This document shows, one piece after another, positions 37,897 through 47,490 of a stretch of DNA of 64,000 bases (its first letter is position 1; each line of letters starts with the position of its first letter). The position numbers were made by a program, and so were the translations under genes. Origin of the DNA: Ramlibacter sp. WS9 (GTDB lineage Bacteria > Pseudomonadota > Gammaproteobacteria > Burkholderiales > Burkholderiaceae_C); assembly GCF_003797765.1 (NCBI RefSeq), contig NZ_RKMB01000008.1, forward strand, positions 124,001-188,000. The letters are read 5' to 3'. The notes beneath the pieces were generated by a model, which did no database searches, had not been told where the DNA came from, and worked only from the letters and a program-made list of their open reading frames with translations.

Positions 37897-37918
37897 ATAT
37901 CTATCTATTGGAAAGCCC

Positions 37919-38686
37919 ATGAATCAGGAAATTCGGATTCGCGCTGAGGGCAGTGTTGTCACAGTCACATTCAACCGGCTCGAGCGAAAGAACTCCATCA
38001 CCGCCGCGATGTACGCCAATGTGACCGCCGCGCTGACTGGCGCTGCAAGCGATCGCGTTGTGAGAGCGGTCGTGCTGGAAGGCGATGAATCCATTTTCAC
38101 CGCGGGCAACGACATGGGCGACTTCCTGAGGCATCCCGGTGATGGCGAGCACTCGCCCGCACACGCTTTCATGCTTTCGCTTGCGAACTTCCCGAAACCT
38201 CTGATCGCGGCCGTGTGCGGGCCAGCGATCGGCATCGGCACGACCATGCTGCTGCATTGCGACCTCGTCTACGCGGGCGACAACGCCATGTTCTCGATGC
38301 CGTTCGTCGACCTGGGGCTGTGTCCAGAGGCCGGCTCAAGCCTGCTCGTGCCACGGATGTTCGGCCATCACCGCGCCGCTGCCGCACTTCTCCTGGGAGA
38401 GCCGCTGAATGCCCAATCCGCGTTCGAGGCAGGTCTTGTCAACAAAATCCTGCCGGCCGGGGAGGTCAAGGCGTTTGCGCAGCAGCAGGCTCGCAAGGCG
38501 GCTGCAAAGCCCCTGAGCAGCCTCATGGAAACCAAGCGCCTGATGAAGCAGGGCCAAGCGGCAGAAGTCCTGCGTCAGATCGACGACGAGGGCGTGAGTT
38601 TCGCGCGAATGCTGGCCGAACCTGCGGCGAAGGAGGCCATCAGTGCCTTCCTGGCAAAGCGCAAGCCCGATTTCTCGATGCTGTGA
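37919..38686 (+). CDS. Enoyl-CoA hydratase/isomerase family protein
   Basis: A 255-residue crotonase-fold enzyme. IFTAGNDMGDFL and CGPAIGIGTTMLLHCDLVYAGD form the oxyanion hole. MPFVDLGLCPEAGSSLLVPRMFG places a Glu as in enoyl-CoA isomerases of the PaaG/ECI type. GGAAAG lies before the ATG. Its TGA overlaps the GTG start proposed for the Crp-type regulator. It probably serves the CoA pathway that begins with the ligase at 35545. Confidence 0.92.
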   Translation: MNQEIRIRAEGSVVTVTFNRLERKNSITAAMYANVTAALTGAASDRVVRAVVLEGDESIFTAGNDMGDFLRHPGDGEHSPAHAFMLSLANFPKPLIAAVCGPAIGIGTTMLLHCDLVYAGDNAMFSMPFVDLGLCPEAGSSLLVPRMFGHHRAAAALLLGEPLNAQSAFEAGLVNKILPAGEVKAFAQQQARKAAAKPLSSLMETKRLMKQGQAAEVLRQIDDEGVSFARMLAEPAAKEAISAFLAKRKPDFSML

Positions 38687-39426
38687 CGCGGGTACCCATC
38701 TTGAAAGACGCCGTCCATCCTCCGCTCGCCGACGAGGCATTCATCGGCCTGAATGCCGCCGAAATGGCTGCGCTCCGTGCGAACGACTGGTTCAACCCGC
38801 TTCCCCTGCAGTTGCAGCGAGCCCTCCTCCAGCATTGTGCGATCTGGCATGTGCCGGCGCATCAAACCGTGGCGACGCAGGGTTCGGTGCCCGATGTCTG
38901 GTTCGGCGTGGCCGCGGGCGCGGTCAAGTTGTCGATCTGCCCACCTTCGGGGCGCGAAACGATCGTCGACCTGCTGGAGCCAGGTCAATGGTTTGGGGAC
39001 GTCCCACTGCTGTCCGGATTGCCGGCCCCGTATGAAGCAAGGACTTGGGCACCCTCCACCCTGCTGCTGATGCGGCGAAGCACTTTGCGCCAGCTTCTGG
39101 CTGCACACGAAGACCTGGGTCCCGCGCTGCTGCGCCTGAACTGGGAACGATCCGCGCGCCTGATGGATCGGCTCGTCGACCAAGGCGAACCGCTGCTCGA
39201 ACATCGGGCGCGGCGACTCCTTTCCAGGCTGGCAAGCCAGTTCGGCGTCGCCCACCGTGATGCCACGCGAATTACGCTGTCGATGACGCAATCACAGCTC
39301 GGGCTTTTGCTCGGCTCAAGCCGCCAGCGCGTCAACGAACTGGCCAACAAGCTGGAACGGCGAGGAGAAATCCGCCGATCGCAGCAGTACATCGACTTCG
39401 TCATGGCGGGCGACGGGCCTGCTTGA
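38683..39426 (+). CDS. Crp/Fnr family transcription regulator
   Basis: A 247-residue regulator from GTG 38683, which overlaps the enoyl-CoA hydratase stop (GTGA); TTG 38701 is an alternative start. The effector domain has TVATQGSVPDVWFGVAAGAVKLS and RETIVDLLEPGQWFGDVPLL. It lacks the cysteine set of Fnr. The C-terminal winged helix reads LSMTQSQLGLLLGSSRQRVNELANKLERRGEI. Translational coupling to a catabolic enzyme suggests local regulation, possibly sensing a CoA metabolite or nucleotide. Confidence 0.88.
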   Translation: MTRVPILKDAVHPPLADEAFIGLNAAEMAALRANDWFNPLPLQLQRALLQHCAIWHVPAHQTVATQGSVPDVWFGVAAGAVKLSICPPSGRETIVDLLEPGQWFGDVPLLSGLPAPYEARTWAPSTLLLMRRSTLRQLLAAHEDLGPALLRLNWERSARLMDRLVDQGEPLLEHRARRLLSRLASQFGVAHRDATRITLSMTQSQLGLLLGSSRQRVNELANKLERRGEIRRSQQYIDFVMAGDGPA

Positions 39427-39440
39427 GGAGGTCATCTTTG

Positions 39441-39478
39441 CGCACGGGCCGCTGACAAACCTTCAGGCGGCCCGTGCG
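39441..39478. terminator. Bidirectional terminator-like hairpin
   Basis: CGCACGGGCCGC and GCGGCCCGTGCG form a perfect 12-base-pair stem around a 14-base loop, between the convergent crp-like and tetR-like genes. The right arm is inside the last codons of the tetR-like gene. A T run is weak, so termination efficiency is uncertain. Confidence 0.55.
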
Positions 39479-40113
39479 TAGGCTGCCATGAACACCCTGA
39501 CGCCCTCGCGAAGCAGCGCCCTGTTTTCCTGGGCGGAGGGCATGTCGAGCATGAGCAGACCCCGCACGTGCCCATCACCCATGAACATCGACAGGAAGAG
39601 GTCCGCCGCCAGCCGCGGACGTGGCACCTTCAGCGTCTTTGCGGCGTCAGCGCGGCGCAGGTACGTGGCCAGTTCGTCGATCAGTCGCTCAGAGCCCTGC
39701 CGGTAGAAGGCCCGGCAGGCTTCGGGTTGCGAACCGGCCGCGCCGTAGACCGAGCGGAACTTGCCTAGCGCATCCTCCTCACGCGTGAGCATCAGGAATT
39801 TCTCGCCGACGGTGAGCAACTCCTGTTCGGGTTGCTTCGGATCCAGCGTTTGGGCACCTGCGGCCCCGCCCATCACGCGTTCCGTGCGCCCTTGGATGAC
39901 CGCCTCGAACAGCCCTTCCTTGGATCCGAAGTGGCTATAGACGGTCATTTTTGAAACGCCGGCGTCGGCCGCGATGGCATCCAGGCTCGCGCGCTCCAGG
40001 CCGTGCGAATAGAAGTGGCTGCGCGCCGCTTCAAGGATGCGCTCCCGGCGCTCGGGGTCCCGCGGCCTGCCGCGCCGCGGCTTGGGAGCCGCGCTCTCGT
40101 CCTTCTGGGACAT
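39463..40113 (-). CDS. TetR family regulator of the RND pump
   Basis: A 216-residue TetR regulator. The ATG at 40113 has AAAGG before it. The N-terminal helix-turn-helix is RILEAARSHFYSHGLERASLDAIAADAGVSKMTVYSHFGSKEGLF. The C-terminal half fits the AcrR-like ligand domain. It is divergent from the pump operon across a 69-base region that holds an inverted pair of sites, so it very likely represses the pump and itself. Confidence 0.92.
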   Translation of the reverse strand: MSQKDESAAPKPRRGRPRDPERRERILEAARSHFYSHGLERASLDAIAADAGVSKMTVYSHFGSKEGLFEAVIQGRTERVMGGAAGAQTLDPKQPEQELLTVGEKFLMLTREEDALGKFRSVYGAAGSQPEACRAFYRQGSERLIDELATYLRRADAAKTLKVPRPRLAADLFLSMFMGDGHVRGLLMLDMPSAQENRALLREGVRVFMAAYARAA

Positions 40114-40132
40114 TGCTGCCTTTAATGTACTT

Positions 40133-40181
40133 GACAGTTCAGTATATCCGCCTGACAATTACTGGACTATACAGTACAGTT
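40133..40181. promoter_or_regulatory. Inverted TATACnGnACnGT sites in the tetR-pump divergent promoter
   Basis: GACAGTTCAGTATA (40133-40146) and TATACAGTACAGTT (40168-40181) are inverted copies of one element. They flank and overlap the TTGACA box (40131-40136). The second copy ends one base before the pump start codon. No Shine-Dalgarno sequence is visible before ATG 40183. Confidence 0.65.
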
Positions 40182-40182
40182 T

Positions 40183-41658
40183 ATGACGACGTTCACCAGA
40201 TCACTCGCGCCTCGCGCGGCCCTCCGCCCTCTTGCGCTGGCAGCACTCGCCCTCCTGTCCGCGTGCTCGATCACTCCCGTTCAGCCTCTGTCGCCCAGCA
40301 CGCCTCTGTCGGCCGCCTACAGCCAGGGAGCGCGGGCGGCTGCGGCCACCCGGGACGTCGATGCCGCCTGGTGGATGGGATATGCCGATCCGGTACTGAC
40401 GGCGTTGGTCGATGAAGCGATGGCCGCCAACCAGGACGTGTCCGTCGCGCTGCAACGTGTCATCCAGGCGCGAGCAGGCAGTGATGCCCAGGGCTCTCGC
40501 CTGTGGCCTACGGTCGGTCTGCAGGTTTCGGCTTCGCGCAGCGAAACCGGTCTGCCCGCTCCGGTCAAGCAGGGCCTGCCGGACACGGGTGCGCTGCGGG
40601 CCGGCGTCGAGGTGGCTTGGGAGATCGACCTTGCGGGCGGCGTGCGCGCCGCTCGAGACGCAGCAAGGGCTGATGCCGCGGCCGCGGTGGCAGGCGTAGC
40701 AGGCGCGCGACTGCTGGTGGCCAGCGAGGTGGCTCGGCAGTATTTCGTGCTGCGCGGCGCCGACGAGCGGCTGCGCATCGTGCAGGCCCTGGCCGCGACG
40801 CAGCGCGAAACGGCTACTCGCGTGGCCAGCCGCGTGCGCGAAGGCCAAGCCAGCGCCTTCGATCTGGACCGCGCGCGCGCCGAGGCCGACGCGCTCGATG
40901 CCCAAGTGCCTGCGCTGCGAACGCTGGCTGGCATCTCGCAGACGCGGCTCGCCGTGCTGCTCGGTCGCAACCCCTCGGTACGCGTCACCGACGACACGGC
41001 GTCGTATTCATGGCCCGGGACGCGCGAGATTGCCACCGGACAGCCCAGCGAACTATTGATGCGCCGACCCGACCTGATCGCCGCCGAGGCGCGCTTCGCG
41101 GCCGAGACGCTCCGTGGCGAGGAGGCCCGCGCCCAGTGGTGGCCCAAGCTCTTCGTCAGCGTCCTGCTCGGCAGCCAAGACCTGCGGCTGAACGCGCTGA
41201 ACCTTGCGCCTGTGCACTTTTCCAACGTCGCCCTCGCGTTAGCCGCGCCGCTCTTCAATGCAGGTCGGATCGACGCCGGCATTCGCGCGCAGTCCGCGCG
41301 CGCCGAAGAGGCGTTGCTGGCCTGGCAAAAAGCGGTGCTGGTGGCGGTTCAGGAAGTGGAAGACAGCCTTCTCGCACGCGGTGAAGAGGCCAGGCGCGGC
41401 GCAGCGCTGGCCACCGCCGTGGAACACCGCCGCCGCTCGCTGCAGCGCGCCCAGTCACTGCAGCGTGAAGGCCAGATCGATTTGCTGGTGTTGCTGGACG
41501 TTCAGCGATCCGTGCTGGCCAGCGAACTGGCCTTGTCGGACAGCCGCCTTCAGCAGGCGCTGGCCGACGTGCAGCTCTTCAAGGCATTGGGCGGCGGCTT
41601 CGCCTCCGCGCGGGCCGCTCTCCCGTCGACTTCTCTTGCTGATGGAACCGCTCGATGA
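40183..41658 (+). CDS. NodT/OprM-type outer membrane efflux lipoprotein
   Basis: A 491-residue outer membrane factor with a lipoprotein signal (LALAALALLSACS). The two repeats of the TolC family are seen in DAAWWMGYADPVLTALVDEAMAANQDV and LLMRRPDLIAAEARFAAETLRGEEARAQWWPKLF. It forms the trimeric exit channel of the RND pump. Its stop overlaps the adaptor start in ATGA. Confidence 0.93.
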   Translation: MTTFTRSLAPRAALRPLALAALALLSACSITPVQPLSPSTPLSAAYSQGARAAAATRDVDAAWWMGYADPVLTALVDEAMAANQDVSVALQRVIQARAGSDAQGSRLWPTVGLQVSASRSETGLPAPVKQGLPDTGALRAGVEVAWEIDLAGGVRAARDAARADAAAAVAGVAGARLLVASEVARQYFVLRGADERLRIVQALAATQRETATRVASRVREGQASAFDLDRARAEADALDAQVPALRTLAGISQTRLAVLLGRNPSVRVTDDTASYSWPGTREIATGQPSELLMRRPDLIAAEARFAAETLRGEEARAQWWPKLFVSVLLGSQDLRLNALNLAPVHFSNVALALAAPLFNAGRIDAGIRAQSARAEEALLAWQKAVLVAVQEVEDSLLARGEEARRGAALATAVEHRRRSLQRAQSLQREGQIDLLVLLDVQRSVLASELALSDSRLQQALADVQLFKALGGGFASARAALPSTSLADGTAR

Positions 41659-42788
41659 ACAGAATTCCCGTTTTAGCGTCCCGCACCGCCCTGGCCGCCG
41701 CTTGCGCACTGGTGGCCGCCTGCAGCGGCCCGCCCGCACCCGTCGCCGCCGCCAAGCCGGTCTTCGTGACCACCGTTTCGCAGGCATCACTGGGCCAGAC
41801 GCGCGCGTTCACCGCCGTCGTGCGCGCCCGTGTGGAAACGGAACTGGGGTTTCGAACCGGGGGCAAGGTGACTGAGCGGCTGGTTGAAGTGGGGGACCTC
41901 GTCAGGGCCGGCCAGCCGCTCGCCCGGCTCGATCCGGCCGACTATCAACTGGCCATGCGGGCCGCCGCTGACCACGTGCAGGCCGCCTCCGTCGATGCGC
42001 AGCAGGCCGCATCAGACGAGGCACGCTTCGGAAGGTTGCTGGCGGACGGCTCGGTCGGCGCGGCCGACCATGAACGCCAGAAGGCGCGCGCCGACGGGGC
42101 TGCGGCCCGGCTGGACCAGGCACGCCGCCAGCTCGAACTGGCGCGCAACCGCGAAGGCTACGCGACGCTGGTGGCGCCCTACGCCGGGCTGGTCACCGCG
42201 CTGCGATTCGAGCGTGGCCAGGTGGTCACCGAGGGCCAGCCCGTGCTATCGATCGCCCGGGACGGCGAGCGCGAGATCGTCGCTGACCTTCCAGAGGAAT
42301 GGGTCGGCCGGGTGCGCACGCTCACCGCTGTGGCCACGCCCTGGCACGACGCGAAGTTACCGATGCAGCTGGTGCTGCGTGAAGTCTCGCCGCTGGCCAG
42401 CGTGCAGGGCCGCACCTTCCGCGTGCGCTACGCGGCGGCCCCGCAGTCACGCCCACAGGTTGCTGCCCTGCCGCTGGGCAGCACCATGCAGCTGACGCTG
42501 TCCGGACCGCCCGCGGGGCCGGCAGCCGCCGTCCTGCCGGTCACCGCGCTCGTGAAGGCCAGCGGAACGGCGGGCGTGTGGATGCTGGACGCCAAGGGCT
42601 CCGGCCTGGTCTTCAAACCCGTGCAGGTGGTAGGCACGGACGACGCCTGGGTGCACGTCACCGGCCTGGCCGCAGGCAGCCGCGTTGTCACCATCGGCGC
42701 GCAGAAGCTCGATGCCGGCATCACCGTGCGCGCCGTCGAACGCGCGCCGGATGCCGAACCCGCCTCAGCCACCAAGAGCAACTCATGA
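41655..42788 (+). CDS. RND efflux periplasmic adaptor (membrane fusion protein)
   Basis: A 377-residue adaptor with a lipoprotein-like signal (CALVAACSG). The lipoyl/hairpin region reads GFRTGGKVTERLVEVGDLVRAGQPLARLDPADYQLA, and after a coiled hairpin APYAGLVTALRFERGQVVTEGQPVLSIA. It links the inner membrane pump to the outer channel. Both junctions in the operon are 4-base overlaps, so the three proteins are made together. Confidence 0.93.
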   Translation: MNRIPVLASRTALAAACALVAACSGPPAPVAAAKPVFVTTVSQASLGQTRAFTAVVRARVETELGFRTGGKVTERLVEVGDLVRAGQPLARLDPADYQLAMRAAADHVQAASVDAQQAASDEARFGRLLADGSVGAADHERQKARADGAAARLDQARRQLELARNREGYATLVAPYAGLVTALRFERGQVVTEGQPVLSIARDGEREIVADLPEEWVGRVRTLTAVATPWHDAKLPMQLVLREVSPLASVQGRTFRVRYAAAPQSRPQVAALPLGSTMQLTLSGPPAGPAAAVLPVTALVKASGTAGVWMLDAKGSGLVFKPVQVVGTDDAWVHVTGLAAGSRVVTIGAQKLDAGITVRAVERAPDAEPASATKSNS

Positions 42789-45700
42789 GGCGCTTCAATC
42801 TCTCGGAATGGGCCGTCACGCACCGGCCGATGGTGTTGTTCCTCATCATTGCAACCCTCATCGTCGGCAGCATTTCCTTCAGCCGCCTGGGCCGCCTGGA
42901 GGATCCCAATTTCGACGTTCCGCAGATGACGGCCATCGTGGTGTGGCCGGGCGCCACCGCTCAGGACGTGCAAGACCAGGTGCTCAACCGCATCGAGCGC
43001 CGGCTGCAGGAGCTGGATCACTTCGACTACGTGCGCAGCTTCTCGCGCCAGGGCTACGGCGGCATCACGCTGTGGATGAAGGGCGGCAGCACCAAGGCCG
43101 AACTGGACAACGCCTGGTACCAGGTGCGCAAGAAGATCGGCGACGTGCGCCAGGAGTTCCCCGAGGGCGTGCGCGGGCCGTTCTTCAACGACGAGTACAA
43201 CGACCGCTACAGCGTGCTCTACGCGCTGAGCGCGCCCGGGCTGTCGATGGCGGAGTTGCTGGCGGTGACTGAAGACGTGAAGTTGCGCATCCAGGGCGTG
43301 ACAGGCGCCGGCAAGGTCGATGTGCTGGGCAAGCAGGCCGAACGCGTCTACGTGGAAATTTCCACGCGGCGACTGGCCGCGTTCGGCCTCGCGCCGTCAA
43401 CGGTCTTCGACGCATTGGCGCGCCAGAACCTGGTGGCCCCGGCCGGCTCGGCCGATGCCACGCACGACCGTGTGCAGGTGCGCGTGGACGGCGGGCTGCG
43501 CAGCGCCGCGGACGTCGCCAACGTGAAGCTCGAGGTGGGCGGGCAGTTGCTGCGGCTGGCGGACATCGCCACCGTGCACGCCGGCTATGAGGACCCGCCG
43601 AGCATGACCATCCGCCACAACGGCGTGCCGGTGCTGGCCATCGGCGTGACCATGCAGGCCAACGGCAACGTGCTGGACTTCGGGCGCGCTCTGGACAAGC
43701 GACTGGTGCAGCTGCGGCAGGAGCTGCCGGTGGGTGTCGAGATCCAGCAGTACGCCGACCAGCCGCGCGTCGTGGCGGAATCGGTGTGGGAGTTCGAGCG
43801 CGTGTTCCTGGAGGCGCTGGCCATTGTGCTGGCCGTGTCCTTCCTGTTCCTGGGTTGGCGCACCGGCATCGTGGTGGCCGCCTCGGTGCCGCTGGTGCTC
43901 GGGCTGGTGGCAGCGGTCATGTACGCCGCGGGCTGGAACCTGGACCGCATCTCGCTGGGCGCGCTGATCATCGCGCTGGGTCTGCTGGTGGACGACGCCA
44001 TCATCGTCGTGGAAACGATGGTGGTGAAACTGGAGGAAGGCTGGGACCGGCTGAGCGCGGCCAGCTATGCCTACACATCGACTGCGCTTCCGATGCTGAC
44101 CGGCACGCTCATCACGGCCGCCGGTTTCATGCCGGTGGGTTTCGCGAAGTCCATCGCCGGCCAGTACGCGGGCGGTATTTTCTGGGTCGTCGGGGTGGCG
44201 CTCATCCTGTCGTGGCTGGTGGCCGTGATTTTCACGCCGTACCTGGGCATGATGCTGCTGCCGAAGAAGCTGGCGGACGGCACGCACCACGACGTGTACG
44301 ACCGGCCCGTCTACCACCGGCTGCGCGGCGTCGTCGACTGGGCGGTGCAGTATCGGGCCTGGGTGCTGGGCATCACGGTGCTGGTCTTCGCCATCGCCGG
44401 CGCCGGCATGCTGACCGTGCAGCAGCAGTTTTTCCCCACCGCGTCGCGGCCGGAACTGCTGGTCGAGCTGCGACTGCGCGAAGGGGCGTCGTTCGCCGCC
44501 ACAGAGCGCCAGGTGAAGGCGCTCGAAGCGCAGCTGGCGAAGGACCCGGACGTCGAATTCTTCACCGCCTACACCGGGGCCGGCACGCCGATCTTCTATC
44601 TGTCGATCCTGCCGGAATTGCCCAACCCGGGTTTTGCGCAGTTCGTCGTCAAGACGGCGGGTATCGAACAGCGCGAACGCGTGCGCGCCCGACTCATGGA
44701 AATGTTCGCCAAGGATGAGGTTCTGCCCGACGTCAAGGCCCGCGTCACCCGTCTGGAGTTTGGACCGCCGGTGGGCTTCCCGGTGCAGTTCCGCGTCATC
44801 GGGCCCGACAAAGTGCAGGTGCGGGAGATCGCCTACCGGGTGCGCGACGCGGTGCGTCAAAGCGCGCTGGTGCGCGATACGCAACTGGACTGGAACGAGC
44901 AGGTGCGCTCGGTGCAGGTCCGCGTCGATCAGGACAAGGCACGCCTGCTGGGCCTGTCGAGCGCCGACATCCAGGGCCTGGTGCAGACGGCGCTGGACGG
45001 AGCCCCGGTGACGCAGATCCGTCGCGGCGAAGAACTGGTGGACGTGGTCGTACGGGCCACGCCCGAGGAGCGCAAACGCATCGGCCAGCTGGGCGACCTG
45101 CAGGTCTTCACGCGCAGCGGCGTGACCGTGCCACTGTCGCAGCTGGCCCATGTGGAGCCGAGCTTCGAAGAGCCGGTGCTGTGGCGGCGCAACCGCGACA
45201 TGGCACTCACCGTGCGCAGCGACGTGGTCGACGGCGTGCAGGGGCCTCACGCCACCGCCCAGATCCGGCCGTCGCTGCAACCCATCATCGATGGTCTGCC
45301 CGCGGGCTACCGCATCGAGGAAGGCGGCGCGATCGAGGAAAGCGACAAGGCCAACGAGGCGCTGTTCGCGGTGTTCCCTGCCATGTTCGCGGTGATGCTG
45401 ACGCTGCTGATGATCCAGCTGCAGAGCTTTTCCAGGGTGTTCATGGTCTTCATGACGGCACCGCTGGCGCTGATCGGGGTGGTGCCGGCGCTCTTGCTCT
45501 TCCAGGCACCGTTCGGCTTCGTCGCGCTACTGGGCGTGATTGCGCTGGGCGGCATGATCATGCGCAACTCCATCATCCTCGTCGACCAGATCGACCAGGA
45601 CATCGCGCGCGGCGCGGCGCCCTGGACCGCGATCGTCGACGCGACCGTGCGGCGCTCCCGCCCCGTGGTGCTGACAGCCGCCGCCGCGGTGCTGGCGATG

Positions 45701-45907
45701 ATCCCGCTCACGCGCAGCGTTTTCTGGGGACCGATGGCCATCTCGATCATGGGCGGCCTGGTTGTGGCCACGGCACTCACACTCGTCTTCGTGCCGGCGC
45801 TCTACGCTGCCTGGTTCCGCGTTCGGCGCGACTCCCCCGCGCAGAAGGAAACGGCAGGACCGATCACTTTCGTAGCCCCAGGCGCGGGCGAAAGGTCCCA
45901 TGCTTGA
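42785..45907 (+). CDS. RND efflux permease (HAE1 family)
   Basis: A 1040-residue inner membrane transporter with the usual twelve-span layout: first span near residues 12-30 ([16 protein letters not shown]), porter domain with [22 protein letters not shown], central spans with the essential aspartates in [19 protein letters not shown], and a second half repeating the pattern ([20 protein letters not shown]). Proton-driven export of drugs, solvents or aromatic compounds is expected. The nearby aromatic catabolism suggests a solvent or intermediate as substrate (inference). Confidence 0.95.
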   Translation: MRRFNLSEWAVTHRPMVLFLIIATLIVGSISFSRLGRLEDPNFDVPQMTAIVVWPGATAQDVQDQVLNRIERRLQELDHFDYVRSFSRQGYGGITLWMKGGSTKAELDNAWYQVRKKIGDVRQEFPEGVRGPFFNDEYNDRYSVLYALSAPGLSMAELLAVTEDVKLRIQGVTGAGKVDVLGKQAERVYVEISTRRLAAFGLAPSTVFDALARQNLVAPAGSADATHDRVQVRVDGGLRSAADVANVKLEVGGQLLRLADIATVHAGYEDPPSMTIRHNGVPVLAIGVTMQANGNVLDFGRALDKRLVQLRQELPVGVEIQQYADQPRVVAESVWEFERVFLEALAIVLAVSFLFLGWRTGIVVAASVPLVLGLVAAVMYAAGWNLDRISLGALIIALGLLVDDAIIVVETMVVKLEEGWDRLSAASYAYTSTALPMLTGTLITAAGFMPVGFAKSIAGQYAGGIFWVVGVALILSWLVAVIFTPYLGMMLLPKKLADGTHHDVYDRPVYHRLRGVVDWAVQYRAWVLGITVLVFAIAGAGMLTVQQQFFPTASRPELLVELRLREGASFAATERQVKALEAQLAKDPDVEFFTAYTGAGTPIFYLSILPELPNPGFAQFVVKTAGIEQRERVRARLMEMFAKDEVLPDVKARVTRLEFGPPVGFPVQFRVIGPDKVQVREIAYRVRDAVRQSALVRDTQLDWNEQVRSVQVRVDQDKARLLGLSSADIQGLVQTALDGAPVTQIRRGEELVDVVVRATPEERKRIGQLGDLQVFTRSGVTVPLSQLAHVEPSFEEPVLWRRNRDMALTVRSDVVDGVQGPHATAQIRPSLQPIIDGLPAGYRIEEGGAIEESDKANEALFAVFPAMFAVMLTLLMIQLQSFSRVFMVFMTAPLALIGVVPALLLFQAPFGFVALLGVIALGGMIMRNSIILVDQIDQDIARGAAPWTAIVDATVRRSRPVVLTAAAAVLAMIPLTRSVFWGPMAISIMGGLVVATALTLVFVPALYAAWFRVRRDSPAQKETAGPITFVAPGAGERSHA

Positions 45908-46577
45908 GCTCGCAAACGCCGGCGGCCGGCGCCGCAAGCAGGAACGCCCTCGAGAACTGCTCGATGCCGCACTGGCTGTCTTTGTGGAAAGAGGTTTCGC
46001 TGCAGCCCGGGCGGAAGAAATCGCCTCGCGCGCTGGCGTTTCCAAGGGAACGCTGTACCTCTACTTCAACAGCAAGGAAGACCTGCTCAGGACGCTCATC
46101 TCCGAGGGCTTCTCCAGCCGAATCGAAGGGTGGGCGGATCAGATGGCAACGAGCGCGGGCGCAAGCAGCGAGCTGCTCCGCCAGGCGCTGACGAGGTGGC
46201 AGGCTTCGTTGGCGCAAAGCCAGGCTGGGGGCATCTTCAAGCTGGTCCTGACAGAGGCGCGGCACTTCCCGGGACTGGCGGACTGCTGGGACCGCGAGGT
46301 GATGCGCCCGGTGCGCGCGCTCGTTTCGCACATCCTTGCGCGCGGCATCGCGCGGGGGGAGTTCCGCACATTCGATGTCGACCTCGCAGTGCACGCGCTG
46401 ATCCTGCCGATCGTGATGGCGTGCTTGCACCGGCACACGATCGGGTCCCTCGTGCCGGACGACTTTCTGATGCACACCCCCGATCTTGTCGGCCGCCATA
46501 TCGAACTAGTCCTGGATGGCTTGTACCGGCATTCAGATCGCGGCCGGGAAGGCGGCGCCGCAATCACGGTCATCTAA
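45900..46577 (+). CDS. TetR/AcrR family regulator at the end of the pump operon
   Basis: A 225-residue TetR regulator whose ATG overlaps the permease stop by 8 bases. The helix-turn-helix is [44 protein letters not shown]. The C-terminal part includes [24 protein letters not shown], typical of TetR_C domains in AcrR proteins. With the TetR gene at 39463 it makes two TetR regulators for one pump. Confidence 0.92.
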   Translation: MLELANAGGRRRKQERPRELLDAALAVFVERGFAAARAEEIASRAGVSKGTLYLYFNSKEDLLRTLISEGFSSRIEGWADQMATSAGASSELLRQALTRWQASLAQSQAGGIFKLVLTEARHFPGLADCWDREVMRPVRALVSHILARGIARGEFRTFDVDLAVHALILPIVMACLHRHTIGSLVPDDFLMHTPDLVGRHIELVLDGLYRHSDRGREGGAAITVI

Positions 46578-46602
46578 CTTTTTCTTCACACAGGAGCAAC
46601 CC

Positions 46603-47430
46603 ATGTCCAATCGACAAAAACAGCAACCCACCCCCGTGGCGATAGTGACGGGAGCATCGGGCGGTATCGGAGAGCTGACCGCGCGGGCGCTGGCGCAGGC
46701 CGGATACCGCGTGTTCGGCACCTCGCGCAAGCGCCCCTCGCAGCCAAGCACGGGGGTAGAGCATGTGGTGTGCGACGTGGTCAGCGATGAGTCGGTCACG
46801 GCCGCGATCGCGGAGGTCCTCGCCAAAGCCGGCCGCATCGACTTGCTGGTCAACAACGCCGGGGTCGGCCTTATCGGAGCGGCCGAGGAATCATCGATCG
46901 AACAGGCGAAGGCGCTCTTCGACGTCAACCTGTTCGGCGTCATTCGAACCATCAAGGCCGTCCTCCCGGTGATGCGCCGTCAGCGTTCGGGCCGCATCGT
47001 CAATATCAGCTCCGTGCAGGGATTCATCCCGGCCCCCTACTTCGCGCTGTATGGGGCGAGCAAACACGCGTTGGAAGGCTACTCGGAATCGCTGGACCAC
47101 GAGGTCCGGGATGCAGGCGTCAGGGTGATACTCGTGGAACCCGCCTACACGCGCACCTCGTTCGAGAGCAATTTGATCCAGGCCGACCAGCCGTTGGGCG
47201 ATTACGCCCCCGCGCGTTCCAATGCGGAAACCGTGACACGCGAGGTGATGCTGACTGCCGACTCGCCGGATGTGGTCGCAAAGGCTGTCCTGAATGCGGC
47301 GACCGCGGCGAAGCCAAACACCCGGTACACCGCGGGTGGCTTCGCGAGGCAAGTGAGCCTGTTGCGCCGTTTCGTTCCACGGTCCGCGTTCGACAAGAGC
47401 CTGCGCAAACAACTGCGGATGCCCGCCTAG
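46603..47430 (+). CDS. SDR family oxidoreductase (classical, YxxxK intact)
   Basis: A 275-residue SDR. AIVTGASGGIGELTARALA, VNNAGVGLIGAAEESS and NISSVQGFIPAPYFALYGASKHALEGYSESL give a complete Ser-Tyr-Lys set. It resembles SDRs annotated as NAD(P)-dependent ketone or retinol-type reductases. CAGGAG precedes the ATG. It follows the pump regulator by 25 bases and may be read through with it. Confidence 0.9.
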   Translation: MSNRQKQQPTPVAIVTGASGGIGELTARALAQAGYRVFGTSRKRPSQPSTGVEHVVCDVVSDESVTAAIAEVLAKAGRIDLLVNNAGVGLIGAAEESSIEQAKALFDVNLFGVIRTIKAVLPVMRRQRSGRIVNISSVQGFIPAPYFALYGASKHALEGYSESLDHEVRDAGVRVILVEPAYTRTSFESNLIQADQPLGDYAPARSNAETVTREVMLTADSPDVVAKAVLNAATAAKPNTRYTAGGFARQVSLLRRFVPRSAFDKSLRKQLRMPA

Positions 47431-47490
47431 GCCGCGGTGTCCGGGCAAAGACGCCGACTCACGTTCTGCCTCACCCTCGTCCGTCAGCTC

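Noticed and set aside
43397-45280. A 627-codon minus-strand open frame inside the RND permease gene
   Set aside because: The plus strand encodes a full RND transporter; the antisense product is a low-complexity His/Gln/Arg-rich shadow.
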